NCBI GenBank assembly: GCA_030426665.1
Contig: JAUHYD010000025.1
Coordinates: 1 to 37,430 of the forward strand
DNA: 37,430 bases
Reading direction: 5' to 3'
Source of the DNA: Bacteroidia bacterium
Lineage (GTDB): Bacteria; Bacteroidota; Bacteroidia; Chitinophagales; Chitinophagaceae
In this document: piece by piece, positions 26,758-33,503 of the stretch
How positions within the stretch are numbered: the stretch's first letter is position 1
Layout of the letters: each line of letters starts with the position of its first letter
The notes under the pieces: generated by a model
What the model saw: the letters and a program-made list of their open reading frames with translations, nothing else
What the model was told of the DNA's origin: nothing
Databases searched by the model: none
Translations under genes and position numbers: made by a program

Positions 26758-26801
26758 AAACCGGGGTTGTGTACCTAAATTGTACATAGTCCCGGTTTTA
26801 A
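26758..26801 (+). terminator. Intrinsic terminator after the T9SS protein gene
   Basis: An 8-bp stem, AAACCGGG/CCCGGTTT (26758-26765 and 26791-26798), has an inner TGTAC/GTACA pair and is followed by TTTTAATTTACTTTT. On the other strand it may also serve the convergent glycosyltransferase gene. Confidence 0.75.
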
Positions 26802-26827
26802 TTTACTTTTCTGCAGGGAAATGTCTG

Positions 26828-27769
26828 TTAAATTGTTCGTATTTCATTTTGAAGATACTCTTCTGCTACTCGCTCCGAATGTGTGTACTCGTCGCCGTCT
26901 AATAATGCGGCATGACCACTACGTACCGTGCCCGACCATGCATGCGAAGCATACGGCTCAATGCCGAAGTTAGCAACCGTATGTCCCATGTTCAATACAT
27001 CGCCAAACCAACGGGTGCCAATATCTAACTCATAAAATGCACCAAAAGGAACGGCCTTGCCCAATGGCATTGTGATACCCCTTGCCACCTCCATATTTAT
27101 CATCGCCGTCCATTCATTCAGGCGACACTCAGGTAGTGGCCAGGGTTGGTTTTTATAGGGCAGGTTACCATAGTCTTTTTCCCGGCTGCCGGGATGTTGT
27201 TTCATAAGTTCCAACAGTTCCGGGTAGGAGGGGCGATATTGTGTATAAGTATCAGGCGTACATAGTCCGGCAAAGTGTGCCGAACAATTCCAGCATTGCC
27301 CTACCGGTCCGATGCCTATGTTATTTCCGATTCGTTGTAGCATAGCTCCGATAACATCATCGCTGTACAGCACATCGTTGTGGGTGATGAAAAGAAAGTC
27401 TTTATCTGTTTGCTCCCAACCATATTGGTACCGGACTGACTTACGAAATCCCGGAAACTTAAATACCAGCTTTGTCCGGAAGGGCCGTACCCACAGCCAT
27501 AACCCCGGCGTATAACTGACAATACGTTTGCCAAATGCAGTTTTTATGAAATCGAAGTTGCTGTTGTGTGGTTGCTTTCGCTCCTGGATAAAGTATATTT
27601 TGTCAATCCATTGACCGGAGTGCTTCAGCAGTGTATATAACGTAACAGCTGTATTATACGGCTTACCATATACATTGATAACTACATCTACCTTTGGCTT
27701 TAACTCCCGCTTTTGCAGACTCCGTTCCGTATCGGCAATTAGCTTTTCGTAGTCCGGGAATTGAGTCAT
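26828..27769 (-). CDS. Putative GT-A-type glycosyltransferase
   Basis: This 313-residue protein begins its core with VDVVINVYGKPYNTAVTLYTLLKHSGQWIDKIYFIQE (about 27-63), a typical nucleotide-sugar binding start of GT2-like enzymes. FLFITHNDVLYSDDVIGAML (about 125-144) is in the position of the DxD segment, with HND instead of a strict DxD. Later parts (CWNCSAHFAGLC; GAFYELDIGTRWFGDVLNMGH) are not familiar to me. Donor and acceptor are unknown. It lies 25 bases downstream of purB on the same strand and is probably co-transcribed. Assignment to a named family is uncertain. Confidence 0.6.
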   Translation of the reverse strand: MTQFPDYEKLIADTERSLQKRELKPKVDVVINVYGKPYNTAVTLYTLLKHSGQWIDKIYFIQERKQPHNSNFDFIKTAFGKRIVSYTPGLWLWVRPFRTKLVFKFPGFRKSVRYQYGWEQTDKDFLFITHNDVLYSDDVIGAMLQRIGNNIGIGPVGQCWNCSAHFAGLCTPDTYTQYRPSYPELLELMKQHPGSREKDYGNLPYKNQPWPLPECRLNEWTAMINMEVARGITMPLGKAVPFGAFYELDIGTRWFGDVLNMGHTVANFGIEPYASHAWSGTVRSGHAALLDGDEYTHSERVAEEYLQNEIRTI

Positions 27770-27794
27770 CAGCGCGTTGTGTCAGATAGTATTA

Positions 27795-29144
27795 TTAAAA
27801 ATCAAAGTCAATACCGGTGTAATTGTGTGGCGTTATAGCCTTCAATTCCTTCTTCACCTTTGCCGACACTTTGAGCGTACCTATAAAGGTGTGTATGTCG
27901 TCCTTAGTGATGCTGGCCTTGCCTCTGGTCAACTCTTTCAGTGCCTCATATGGCTTCGGATAGTTCTCCCGGCGAAGCACGGTCTGTATGGCTTCTGCAA
28001 CTACCGCCCAGTTACGGTCTAAATCTTCTTCCATTTTGGTCTGATTCAGCAACAACTTATTCAAACCTTTTTCTAATGAACGAAGTGCGAGAAAACCGTG
28101 AGACAGAGGCACACCGATATTGCGTAAAACGGTACTGTCTGTCAGGTCACGCTGCAGCCGACTTATTGGGAGCTTGGCACTCAGGTGTTCAAATAATGCA
28201 TTGGCAATGCCGAGGTTTCCTTCTGCATTTTCAAAGTCTATCGGGTTTACCTTGTGTGGCATGGCACTGCTGCCTACTTCCCCTTCCTTAACCTTTTGCT
28301 TGAAGTATTCCATGCTGATGTACTGCCATATATCCCTACACAGGTCGGTGAGTATGGTATTAATGCGCTTTAGTGCATCAAACTGTGCAGCCAGACTATC
28401 GTAATGTTCTATTTGGGTTGTGTACTGGGAGCGTTCCAGACCCAACTTCTTTTCCAGGAAGTCATTGCCAAACTTTACCCAATTAAAGTCAGGGAAGGCT
28501 ATGTGATGGGCGTTGAAATTACCTGTTGCACCACCAAACTTGGCAGCAAAAGGAATGTTCAATAACTGGTCTATCTGTACCTCTAACCGCTCCACAAATA
28601 CCATCATCTCCTTTCCGAGGGTAGTGGGGGAGGCAGGCTGACCGTGTGTACGTGCTAACATAGGAATGCCTTTCCAGTCTTGTGCAAGGTGGTAAAGATG
28701 TAGATGTGTATTCAACAATAAAGGCAGATATGCTTCTTCAAGTGCATCTTTCCAAAGCAGGGGCACAGCAGTATTATTAATGTCCTGCGAGGTAAGTCCG
28801 AAGTGAACCCACTCAAGGCTATCTCCGGCACCCATTGCCTCTAATTTTTCTTTCAGGAAGTACTCAACTGCCTTTACATCGTGGTTGGTAGTGCGCTCAA
28901 TTGTTTTTATCTGAGCCGCGTCTGCCTCAGTAAACCCCGTGTAGATGGTTCGGAGTTTTGCAGGCTTTACTTTCGCCGGCAGTTTTATCACTTTCTTTTC
29001 GGCAAGAAACAGAAAGTACTCCACTTCTACTTGTACACGATATTTAATCAAACCATATTCAGAGAAGTATGGTGCGAGCGAAGCTAATTGCGAACGATAA
29101 CGCCCGTCTATCGGGCTGATGGCTGTAAGTGCGTTTAGTTCCAT
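27795..29144 (-). CDS. purB: Adenylosuccinate lyase
   Basis: This 449-residue fumarase/aspartase-superfamily enzyme carries out two beta-eliminations of fumarate in purine synthesis (SAICAR to AICAR and adenylosuccinate to AMP). The flexible signature loop is GSSAMPHKVNPIDFEN at 291-306. ARTHGQPASPTTLGKE at 164-179 and the N-terminal SPIDGRYRSQLASL are specific for PurB of the E. coli-like type. The open frame extends 32 codons upstream, but ATG 29144 matches the family start. The -7 element TATCTTTG (29156-29149) ends 4 bases before this ATG, excluding the longer form and suggesting a leaderless mRNA. Confidence 0.95.
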   Translation of the reverse strand: MELNALTAISPIDGRYRSQLASLAPYFSEYGLIKYRVQVEVEYFLFLAEKKVIKLPAKVKPAKLRTIYTGFTEADAAQIKTIERTTNHDVKAVEYFLKEKLEAMGAGDSLEWVHFGLTSQDINNTAVPLLWKDALEEAYLPLLLNTHLHLYHLAQDWKGIPMLARTHGQPASPTTLGKEMMVFVERLEVQIDQLLNIPFAAKFGGATGNFNAHHIAFPDFNWVKFGNDFLEKKLGLERSQYTTQIEHYDSLAAQFDALKRINTILTDLCRDIWQYISMEYFKQKVKEGEVGSSAMPHKVNPIDFENAEGNLGIANALFEHLSAKLPISRLQRDLTDSTVLRNIGVPLSHGFLALRSLEKGLNKLLLNQTKMEEDLDRNWAVVAEAIQTVLRRENYPKPYEALKELTRGKASITKDDIHTFIGTLKVSAKVKKELKAITPHNYTGIDFDF

Positions 29145-29148
29145 GCCG

Positions 29149-29156
29149 CAAAGATA
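29149..29156 (-). promoter_or_regulatory. -7 element of purB (leaderless arrangement)
   Basis: TATCTTTG on the minus strand is a perfect TAnnTTTG, with only CGGC between it and ATG 29144. No PurR-like palindrome is visible nearby. Confidence 0.55.
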
Positions 29157-29298
29157 ATGCTCTGGTTTTAGAGTAGCGCCTTCACTTAAAAACTTATCCA
29201 ATATCAACGTAGCCCGAACCTGAATTTTATATGCACACAACAGTTCAATTATGAATTCATTAATGTCATTTGTACTAGAAATGTTAAATAGGTCCTGT

Positions 29299-29306
29299 TA
29301 TCTTTG
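29299..29306 (+). promoter_or_regulatory. -7 element of the signalling operon
   Basis: TATCTTTG matches TAnnTTTG exactly. With the usual spacing the transcript would begin near 29311, about 104 bases before the first start codon, and would open with a hairpin. Confidence 0.55.
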
Positions 29307-29312
29307 TTTTAT

Positions 29313-29357
29313 AATTATCAGGTAATCGCTGAATCTCTTATTGAGTGCCTGATAATT
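29313..29357 (+). promoter_or_regulatory. Hairpin at the 5' end of the signalling operon transcript
   Basis: A perfect 10-bp inverted repeat, AATTATCAGG/CCTGATAATT (29313-29322 and 29348-29357), extends inward by a wobble and an A-T pair. The 25-base loop can form a smaller imperfect stem. It lies within a few bases of the inferred transcription start. The remaining ~57 bases to ATG 29415 are A/T-rich and unstructured. It may be an RNA-stabilising or regulatory leader, or a protein-binding DNA site. Confidence 0.5.
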
Positions 29358-29414
29358 GCTAATTTTATTTTCATTAAAAACAATTTTCATTTTTCACCTC
29401 AAAACTTTAATTCT

Positions 29415-29804
29415 ATGAGTCAAGAACCGATGAACACCAAACCAGGAGTGCCATTGCCGGATGCAGCAGCGCAAACGCAAAACTGGAGAGATTTTATGGT
29501 TTCTATTACACCAAACGACCCGACGCAGCGTGTAAATGGATACCACATCCCGATTGCTGATATTAATGACATCCTTTCTCATGCTGTGTCGGGAATTCGA
29601 GCCTATTTTGCATTGCCAACGGAAAACCCAAACCCTCCAAGTCCGCCAACACAATCTGCGGTACACTTATACATAGTGCCTCTTGATGCCAATGGGAATG
29701 ATATTTTGACAAATGCAGCAGGCGACAGTTTAATATATGACACAACAGTGCCATGTCCGACTATGTGTGGACAAGGAAATATTTTAAATGGATTGCCACA
29801 ATAA
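29415..29804 (+). CDS. Unknown cytoplasmic protein, 129 residues
   Basis: The start ATG 29415 (MSQEPMNTKPGVPLPDAAAQTQNWRDFM) is preferred over a frame that extends 37 codons upstream, since that extension is A/T-rich leader. The protein has no signal peptide or membrane segment. It contains YHIPIADINDIL, a proline-rich stretch NPNPPSPPTQ, the strand HLYIVPLDANGNDI and a C-terminal CPTMC cysteine pair. I know similar small proteins from this phylum only as hypotheticals. It is the first gene of a tight run with the 7-TM protein (14 bases downstream), kinase and regulator, so it may belong to the same signalling unit. Confidence 0.65.
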   Translation: MSQEPMNTKPGVPLPDAAAQTQNWRDFMVSITPNDPTQRVNGYHIPIADINDILSHAVSGIRAYFALPTENPNPPSPPTQSAVHLYIVPLDANGNDILTNAAGDSLIYDTTVPCPTMCGQGNILNGLPQ

Positions 29805-29818
29805 ATACTATACACTAA

Positions 29819-30466
29819 GTGCGCATTGATAATCTATTTTATGCTTATACAGGGATAATTGTACCATTGTTTATAATTATCCCTGTTTTTATTTCAGTCG
29901 TTAAATATTCGTATCTATCGCCAAGTTTAAAGGTGTTTAGTTGGTATCTATATTTGAGTGCTGCCACCAATATTATCTGTTATTCACTTGCAATGAAAGG
30001 TATAAACAACATGCCGGTATTGCATTTGTTTACAGTATTAGAGTTTACATTGATTAGCATTTATTTCAAAAAGGTATTTAATGATAAGAAGCGTGATTTT
30101 GTTATTAATTTTCTCATTTTCTTTCTCATTGCTTTTTCTGTAGTTAACGTTGCTTTTCTTCAGGATATCCATACGTACAATGGTTATGTAAAGTCGATTG
30201 TAGCAATTTTGATAATAGCCTACGCTATTTCATTTTATAAAAACACGTTAGACAATGTTTCGACTGATACAAGTAGTGCCAAACCAACTATTTATATAAA
30301 TACCGGATTGATATTGTATTTCTCCGGCTCTTTTATTTTCTTCATTGTCCCTAATTTAATCGTCCCGGATTTGCAGTTTGGAGTGCTCATTTGGACAATA
30401 CACGCCACTTTCTTACTCATAATGTATATTTTAGTGGCAATAGGGTTATGGAAACACAAGAAGTGA
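29819..30466 (+). CDS. Seven-helix membrane protein upstream of kinase gene
   Basis: This 215-residue protein is almost entirely hydrophobic, with seven predicted membrane segments at about 9-28, 38-58, 66-83, 93-115, 122-141, 157-180 and 185-210, and a short basic tail KHKK. Only short loops connect them. No family is recognised. The start is GTG 29819, directly after an in-frame TAA; the next in-frame ATG is 58 codons later and would remove two helices. Its end overlaps the kinase start by 19 bases, implying coupled translation. It is a good candidate for the membrane sensor that the kinase itself lacks. Confidence 0.7.
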   Translation: MRIDNLFYAYTGIIVPLFIIIPVFISVVKYSYLSPSLKVFSWYLYLSAATNIICYSLAMKGINNMPVLHLFTVLEFTLISIYFKKVFNDKKRDFVINFLIFFLIAFSVVNVAFLQDIHTYNGYVKSIVAILIIAYAISFYKNTLDNVSTDTSSAKPTIYINTGLILYFSGSFIFFIVPNLIVPDLQFGVLIWTIHATFLLIMYILVAIGLWKHKK

Positions 30467-31275
30467 GTAATGGGATGTTTTACATGGTGCTAATTGGCTC
30501 CGCAGCCGGTTTATTGCTGGCATTGTCGCTAGTGCTCTTCTACATCCGGTATCAGCGGCGGTTTATTCTGCAGCAGGCACGCCAGCAAAAGGCAGAACTG
30601 GAACACCGCCAAAACCTCCTGAACGCCAACATCCAATCGCAGGAAAAAGAGCGAATACGCATCAGTAAAGACCTGCATGACCATGTGGGTAGTTCATTGT
30701 CCAACCTAAGACTGATGGCTACACGCCTTACACAGCCGGGAGTAGATGTGGAAACGATAAAAGCATTGACGGAAGAGTACAAAAAGAACATTGATAGTGT
30801 AATAAATGACGTACGCAACATATCGCATAGTTTGTCGCCTGCAGGGCTGGAACTTTGGGGCTTTCAGGAGGCCATAGAGGAGTTTTGCGACAAAACAGCT
30901 ACGACTGCTGACATAGATATACAGGTAAGAGATAAATCTGAAGGCATACTCAAAGACTTACCATTTGACGCCGCATTATCATTATTCCGGATTATTCAGG
31001 AGCTCGTGTCAAATACTATTAAACATGCAGGGGCAAAGAAAATTACCCTAACCATGACAACGGACGAGGACAACGTATGGTTGAAGTATTTTGATAACGG
31101 CAGGGGAGTAAACCTTACTGACGGTGGGAAACCCGGGATAGGGCTTTACAATATAGAGAGCAGGCTAAATATGATAGGGGGAAGCTATGAACTGGTGACA
31201 GCATCAGGAGAAGGTTATAACTTTACGATAAAGCTGCCAAAACGCATATTGAGTGGTAACAACGATAAAGCATGA
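30448..31275 (+). CDS. NarL-type sensor histidine kinase (HisKA_3)
   Basis: The protein is 275 residues from ATG 30448. It has one N-terminal membrane helix (about 10-33), a basic/coiled-coil linker (36-68), the HisKA_3 dimerisation domain ERIRISKDLHDHVGSSLSNL with phospho-acceptor His77, then a GHKL ATPase domain. The N box is QELVSNTIKHAGA, the G1 box DNGRGV and the G2 region GIGLYNIESRLNMIGG. There is no periplasmic or cytoplasmic sensor domain, so input must come from a partner. The open frame begins earlier at 30391, but that part only overlaps the 7-TM gene. The stop overlaps the regulator gene start (ATGA). Confidence 0.92.
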   Translation: METQEVSNGMFYMVLIGSAAGLLLALSLVLFYIRYQRRFILQQARQQKAELEHRQNLLNANIQSQEKERIRISKDLHDHVGSSLSNLRLMATRLTQPGVDVETIKALTEEYKKNIDSVINDVRNISHSLSPAGLELWGFQEAIEEFCDKTATTADIDIQVRDKSEGILKDLPFDAALSLFRIIQELVSNTIKHAGAKKITLTMTTDEDNVWLKYFDNGRGVNLTDGGKPGIGLYNIESRLNMIGGSYELVTASGEGYNFTIKLPKRILSGNNDKA

Positions 31276-31961
31276 ACAAAATTAAAATTGCCATCGTAGA
31301 AGATCAGCGTTTATTCAGGGACGGACTACTTGCCCTCCTGAAGGAAAACGGAGGATTTGAAGTAGTTGCTACTGCCGAAAACGGTTTGGAGTTTCTCGAG
31401 CAAATAGAAGATTCTGCAAACATACCAGAGGTAGCACTCGTGGATATGAATATGCCAAAGATGAATGGCTTTGAACTGATTGAAATCTTGCAAAAAAAGC
31501 ACCCGGCAATTAGAATTATCATCCTGACGGTATACAACCAGGAACGGTTTATTTTTAAGATGATAGAAGCCGGTGTTGCAGGATATCTCGTTAAAAACTG
31601 TGAATTAGAAGAAGTGCTTTTGGCTATCACCTCAGCACATAAGACGGGTTTCTACTTCAATGAAGCTACCATGCAGGCAATGCGTAACAGCTATCAGCAT
31701 AAATCAAACCAATCAAAAAGCAGTCAGATGCGTTCCTTTTCGAATATCCCTGTTGACCTTACCGACAGGGAAAGCGAGATTCTTAAACTGATATGCAAGG
31801 AGTATACCAATCCGGAAATAGCTGAATTGCTCAGCCTCAGCCCTCGTACGATAGACGGTCACCGATACAACCTCTTAGCAAAAACAGGTAGTAAAAACAC
31901 AGCCGGCCTGGTGCTGTTTGCCGTAAAAAACGGAATTCACGAGATTATTTCTTTCAAATGA
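31272..31961 (+). CDS. NarL/FixJ-family response regulator
   Basis: This 229-residue protein has a receiver domain (about 4-120) with acidic Glu10/Asp11, phospho-acceptor Asp58 in VALVDMNMP and the conserved lysine in GYLVKNCE. The C-terminal LuxR-type helix-turn-helix is LTDRESEILKLICKEYTNPEIAELLSLSPRTIDGHRYNLLAKTG. It is the cognate partner of the preceding kinase, with a 4-base ATGA overlap. It would bind DNA as a phosphorylated dimer; its targets, possibly including the neighbouring 98-residue gene, are unknown. Confidence 0.93.
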   Translation: MNKIKIAIVEDQRLFRDGLLALLKENGGFEVVATAENGLEFLEQIEDSANIPEVALVDMNMPKMNGFELIEILQKKHPAIRIIILTVYNQERFIFKMIEAGVAGYLVKNCELEEVLLAITSAHKTGFYFNEATMQAMRNSYQHKSNQSKSSQMRSFSNIPVDLTDRESEILKLICKEYTNPEIAELLSLSPRTIDGHRYNLLAKTGSKNTAGLVLFAVKNGIHEIISFK

Positions 31962-32154
31962 TACTACTCACCCCGAGACGGTATTAAGATGAACCAGGTA
32001 GAAACACCTGATTTTAAAAACGGGCTTTACTGCGCTAATTTGGGCTACATCGCTGTCGTTACTTTGCCTTAACAAAAGCAGATAACATAGTACTGCTGCA
32101 AAGGCGGAAACCGAAAGGCCTGAAACGAGTAGGTAAAACTAAAACAATTCTCTT

Positions 32155-32451
32155 ATGAGTACACTGGCAAACACGACATGGAAGTTTAATTGTAGAGGTG
32201 AAGCCAAAACAACAGTAACAGTTGCCTTTAAGGCAGACGGAGGCGGAACAATTACTTTCCCTAACGGAACATCTGAGGTTGTGAATTGGGCAGAAGCCCC
32301 GGACGGTCACTTTATGTATCAGTGGCCACGTTCCACAAGCAACCCCAACGTAAACCAGACTTTCTTTGGTCTTCAGGAGCAGGGACAGGGTGCTGGTCAT
32401 TGGTGCGACATCGATTCTTCATTAAATAACTTTACAATGGAAAAACAATAG
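32155..32451 (+). CDS. Unknown small beta-rich protein, 98 residues
   Basis: The protein begins MSTLANTTWKFNCRGEAKTTVTVAFKADGGGTITFPNGTSEVVNWAEAPDG. It looks like a small antiparallel beta-barrel, with repeated strand patterns and conserved-looking Trp and Gly, similar in style to the META or lipocalin-like 'NTTWxF' openings. It has no signal peptide. The 190-base gap upstream has no gene and a TTACTTTG (32059-32066, one mismatch) as a possible -7 element. A strong terminator follows, so it is a single-gene transcript. Function is not known. Confidence 0.65.
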   Translation: MSTLANTTWKFNCRGEAKTTVTVAFKADGGGTITFPNGTSEVVNWAEAPDGHFMYQWPRSTSNPNVNQTFFGLQEQGQGAGHWCDIDSSLNNFTMEKQ

Positions 32452-32495
32452 TATCATTATCTATCAGAATTCAGACAAAACATACAATCATAAAG

Positions 32496-32530
32496 AGCTT
32501 CCTCATCTAATGCAGGAAGCTTTTTGTTTT
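32496..32530 (+). terminator. Intrinsic terminator after the 98-residue gene
   Basis: An 8-bp stem, AGCTTCCT/AGGAAGCT (32496-32503 and 32514-32521), with a 10-base loop is followed by TTTTTGTTTT. It separates this gene from the sulfur cluster. Confidence 0.9.
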
Positions 32531-32573
32531 ATGTCTTTAATCCGCTTCAGAAGCTACCCGCAATAAAATCAAA

Positions 32574-32587
32574 GTGACATTTGTTAC
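32574..32587 (+). promoter_or_regulatory. CRP/FNR-type site upstream of tauE-like gene
   Basis: GTGACATTTGTTAC is an imperfect palindrome (GTGA-N6-TtAC) of the CRP/FNR type. Its centre (32580.5) is 41.5 bases from the start codon, which is also the inferred transcription start. The same element recurs at 33432. Confidence 0.6.
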
Positions 32588-32609
32588 ATAAAAGTATTTC
32601 AGATTTTGC

Positions 32610-32617
32610 CACCTTTG
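32610..32617 (+). promoter_or_regulatory. Degenerate -7 element of tauE-like gene
   Basis: CACCTTTG differs from TAnnTTTG only at the first base and is followed by CAAT and then ATG 32622, a leaderless arrangement. The lack of a -33 box fits an activator-dependent promoter. Confidence 0.5.
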
Positions 32618-32621
32618 CAAT

Positions 32622-33422
32622 ATGGAAGTATTTGGATATTTCGCAGCCATACTTATCGGCATTTCTCTCGGACTAATCGGTGGCGGTGGTTCTATTCTTA
32701 CAGTACCAGTATTGGTGTATTTGTTCAAGGTTGATGCTGTGCAGGCAACTTCGTATTCGCTTTTTATTGTTGGTAGTACCAGTCTTGTAGGCGCTTATAA
32801 CAATTACAGACAAAAACAGGTAGATATTAAGACAGCCCTGCTATTCGGTATCTCATCTATTTCCACCGTCTTTATCACCCGAAAATTTATTATTCCATTT
32901 ATCCCGACGGAAATATTCAGTATCGGGGACTTTGTGGTTACCAAGTCATTACTCACTATGGTGCTGTTTGCGCTGCTAATGCTTACGGCATCGACATCTA
33001 TGATACGGGGACGGAAAGATCCCGGAGAAGTAACTGTTACAGACAATAAAAGTACCGCCATAGTTAAGTTGCTTCTTTATGGAGTTGGTATAGGTCTGGT
33101 AACTGGCTTTTTAGGAGCGGGTGGGGGATTCCTGCTTATTCCATCCCTTGTGTTATTGCTGGATATGCCTATGAAGAAGGCCGTCGGAACGTCGCTTTTC
33201 ATCATTGCCCTCAATTCTCTGATAGGCTTTACCGGAGATATTGGCCAGTCTGATATCAACTGGGCATTGTTGCTGCAACTTTCCGCAATTGCCATCGGCG
33301 GCATCATTGTCGGTAGTCAATTAGCAAAGAAAATACCGGGAGGAAAACTGAAGAAAGGATTTGGGTGGTTTGTACTGATCATGGGTGTCTATATCCTCAT
33401 AAAGGAAATCTTTCTGAAATAA
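32622..33422 (+). CDS. Sulfite/sulfonate exporter, TauE/SafE family
   Basis: This 266-residue membrane protein has about eight hydrophobic segments in two related halves. Each half carries a glycine-rich TauE/SafE motif, GLIGGGGSILTVPVL (about 17-31) and TGFLGAGGGFLLIPSLVLL. SYSLFIVGSTSLVG and GTSLFIIALNSLIG are the matching second motifs. Family members export sulfite or organosulfonates. As first gene of a cluster with a persulfide dioxygenase-rhodanese fusion, export of sulfite made by persulfide oxidation is the likely role, as in the S. aureus cst locus. It has an upstream CRP/FNR-type site. Confidence 0.88.
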   Translation: MEVFGYFAAILIGISLGLIGGGGSILTVPVLVYLFKVDAVQATSYSLFIVGSTSLVGAYNNYRQKQVDIKTALLFGISSISTVFITRKFIIPFIPTEIFSIGDFVVTKSLLTMVLFALLMLTASTSMIRGRKDPGEVTVTDNKSTAIVKLLLYGVGIGLVTGFLGAGGGFLLIPSLVLLLDMPMKKAVGTSLFIIALNSLIGFTGDIGQSDINWALLLQLSAIAIGGIIVGSQLAKKIPGGKLKKGFGWFVLIMGVYILIKEIFLK

Positions 33423-33431
33423 GTTTTTTAG

Positions 33432-33445
33432 GTGACAATTGTCAC
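33432..33445 (+). promoter_or_regulatory. CRP/FNR-type site upstream of cstB-like gene
   Basis: GTGACAATTGTCAC is a perfect 14-bp palindrome (GTGA-N6-TCAC), close to the CRP consensus. Its centre (33438.5) is 29.5 bases before the first base of the -7-like element, exactly as at the tauE-like gene. Confidence 0.7.
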
Positions 33446-33467
33446 AAATTAACAGAGATTCACTACC

Positions 33468-33475
33468 GACATTTG
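33468..33475 (+). promoter_or_regulatory. Degenerate -7 element of cstB-like gene
   Basis: GACATTTG differs from TAnnTTTG only in the first base. The inferred start is 33480, with a 24-base A/T-rich leader. No -33 TTG is present; the palindrome takes the upstream role. Confidence 0.5.
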
Positions 33476-33503
33476 CATTAAATAATTAATTAAATACACA
33501 ATC

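Noticed and set aside
29304..29414. Upstream extension of the 129-residue protein
   Set aside because: The segment contains the likely transcription start and the leader hairpin, and its translation is an atypical Ile/Asn/Phe-rich run.
31995..32010. Possible terminator after the response regulator gene
   Set aside because: Only a 5-bp stem (CAGGT/ACCTG) followed by ATTTTAAAA; too weak to list as a feature.
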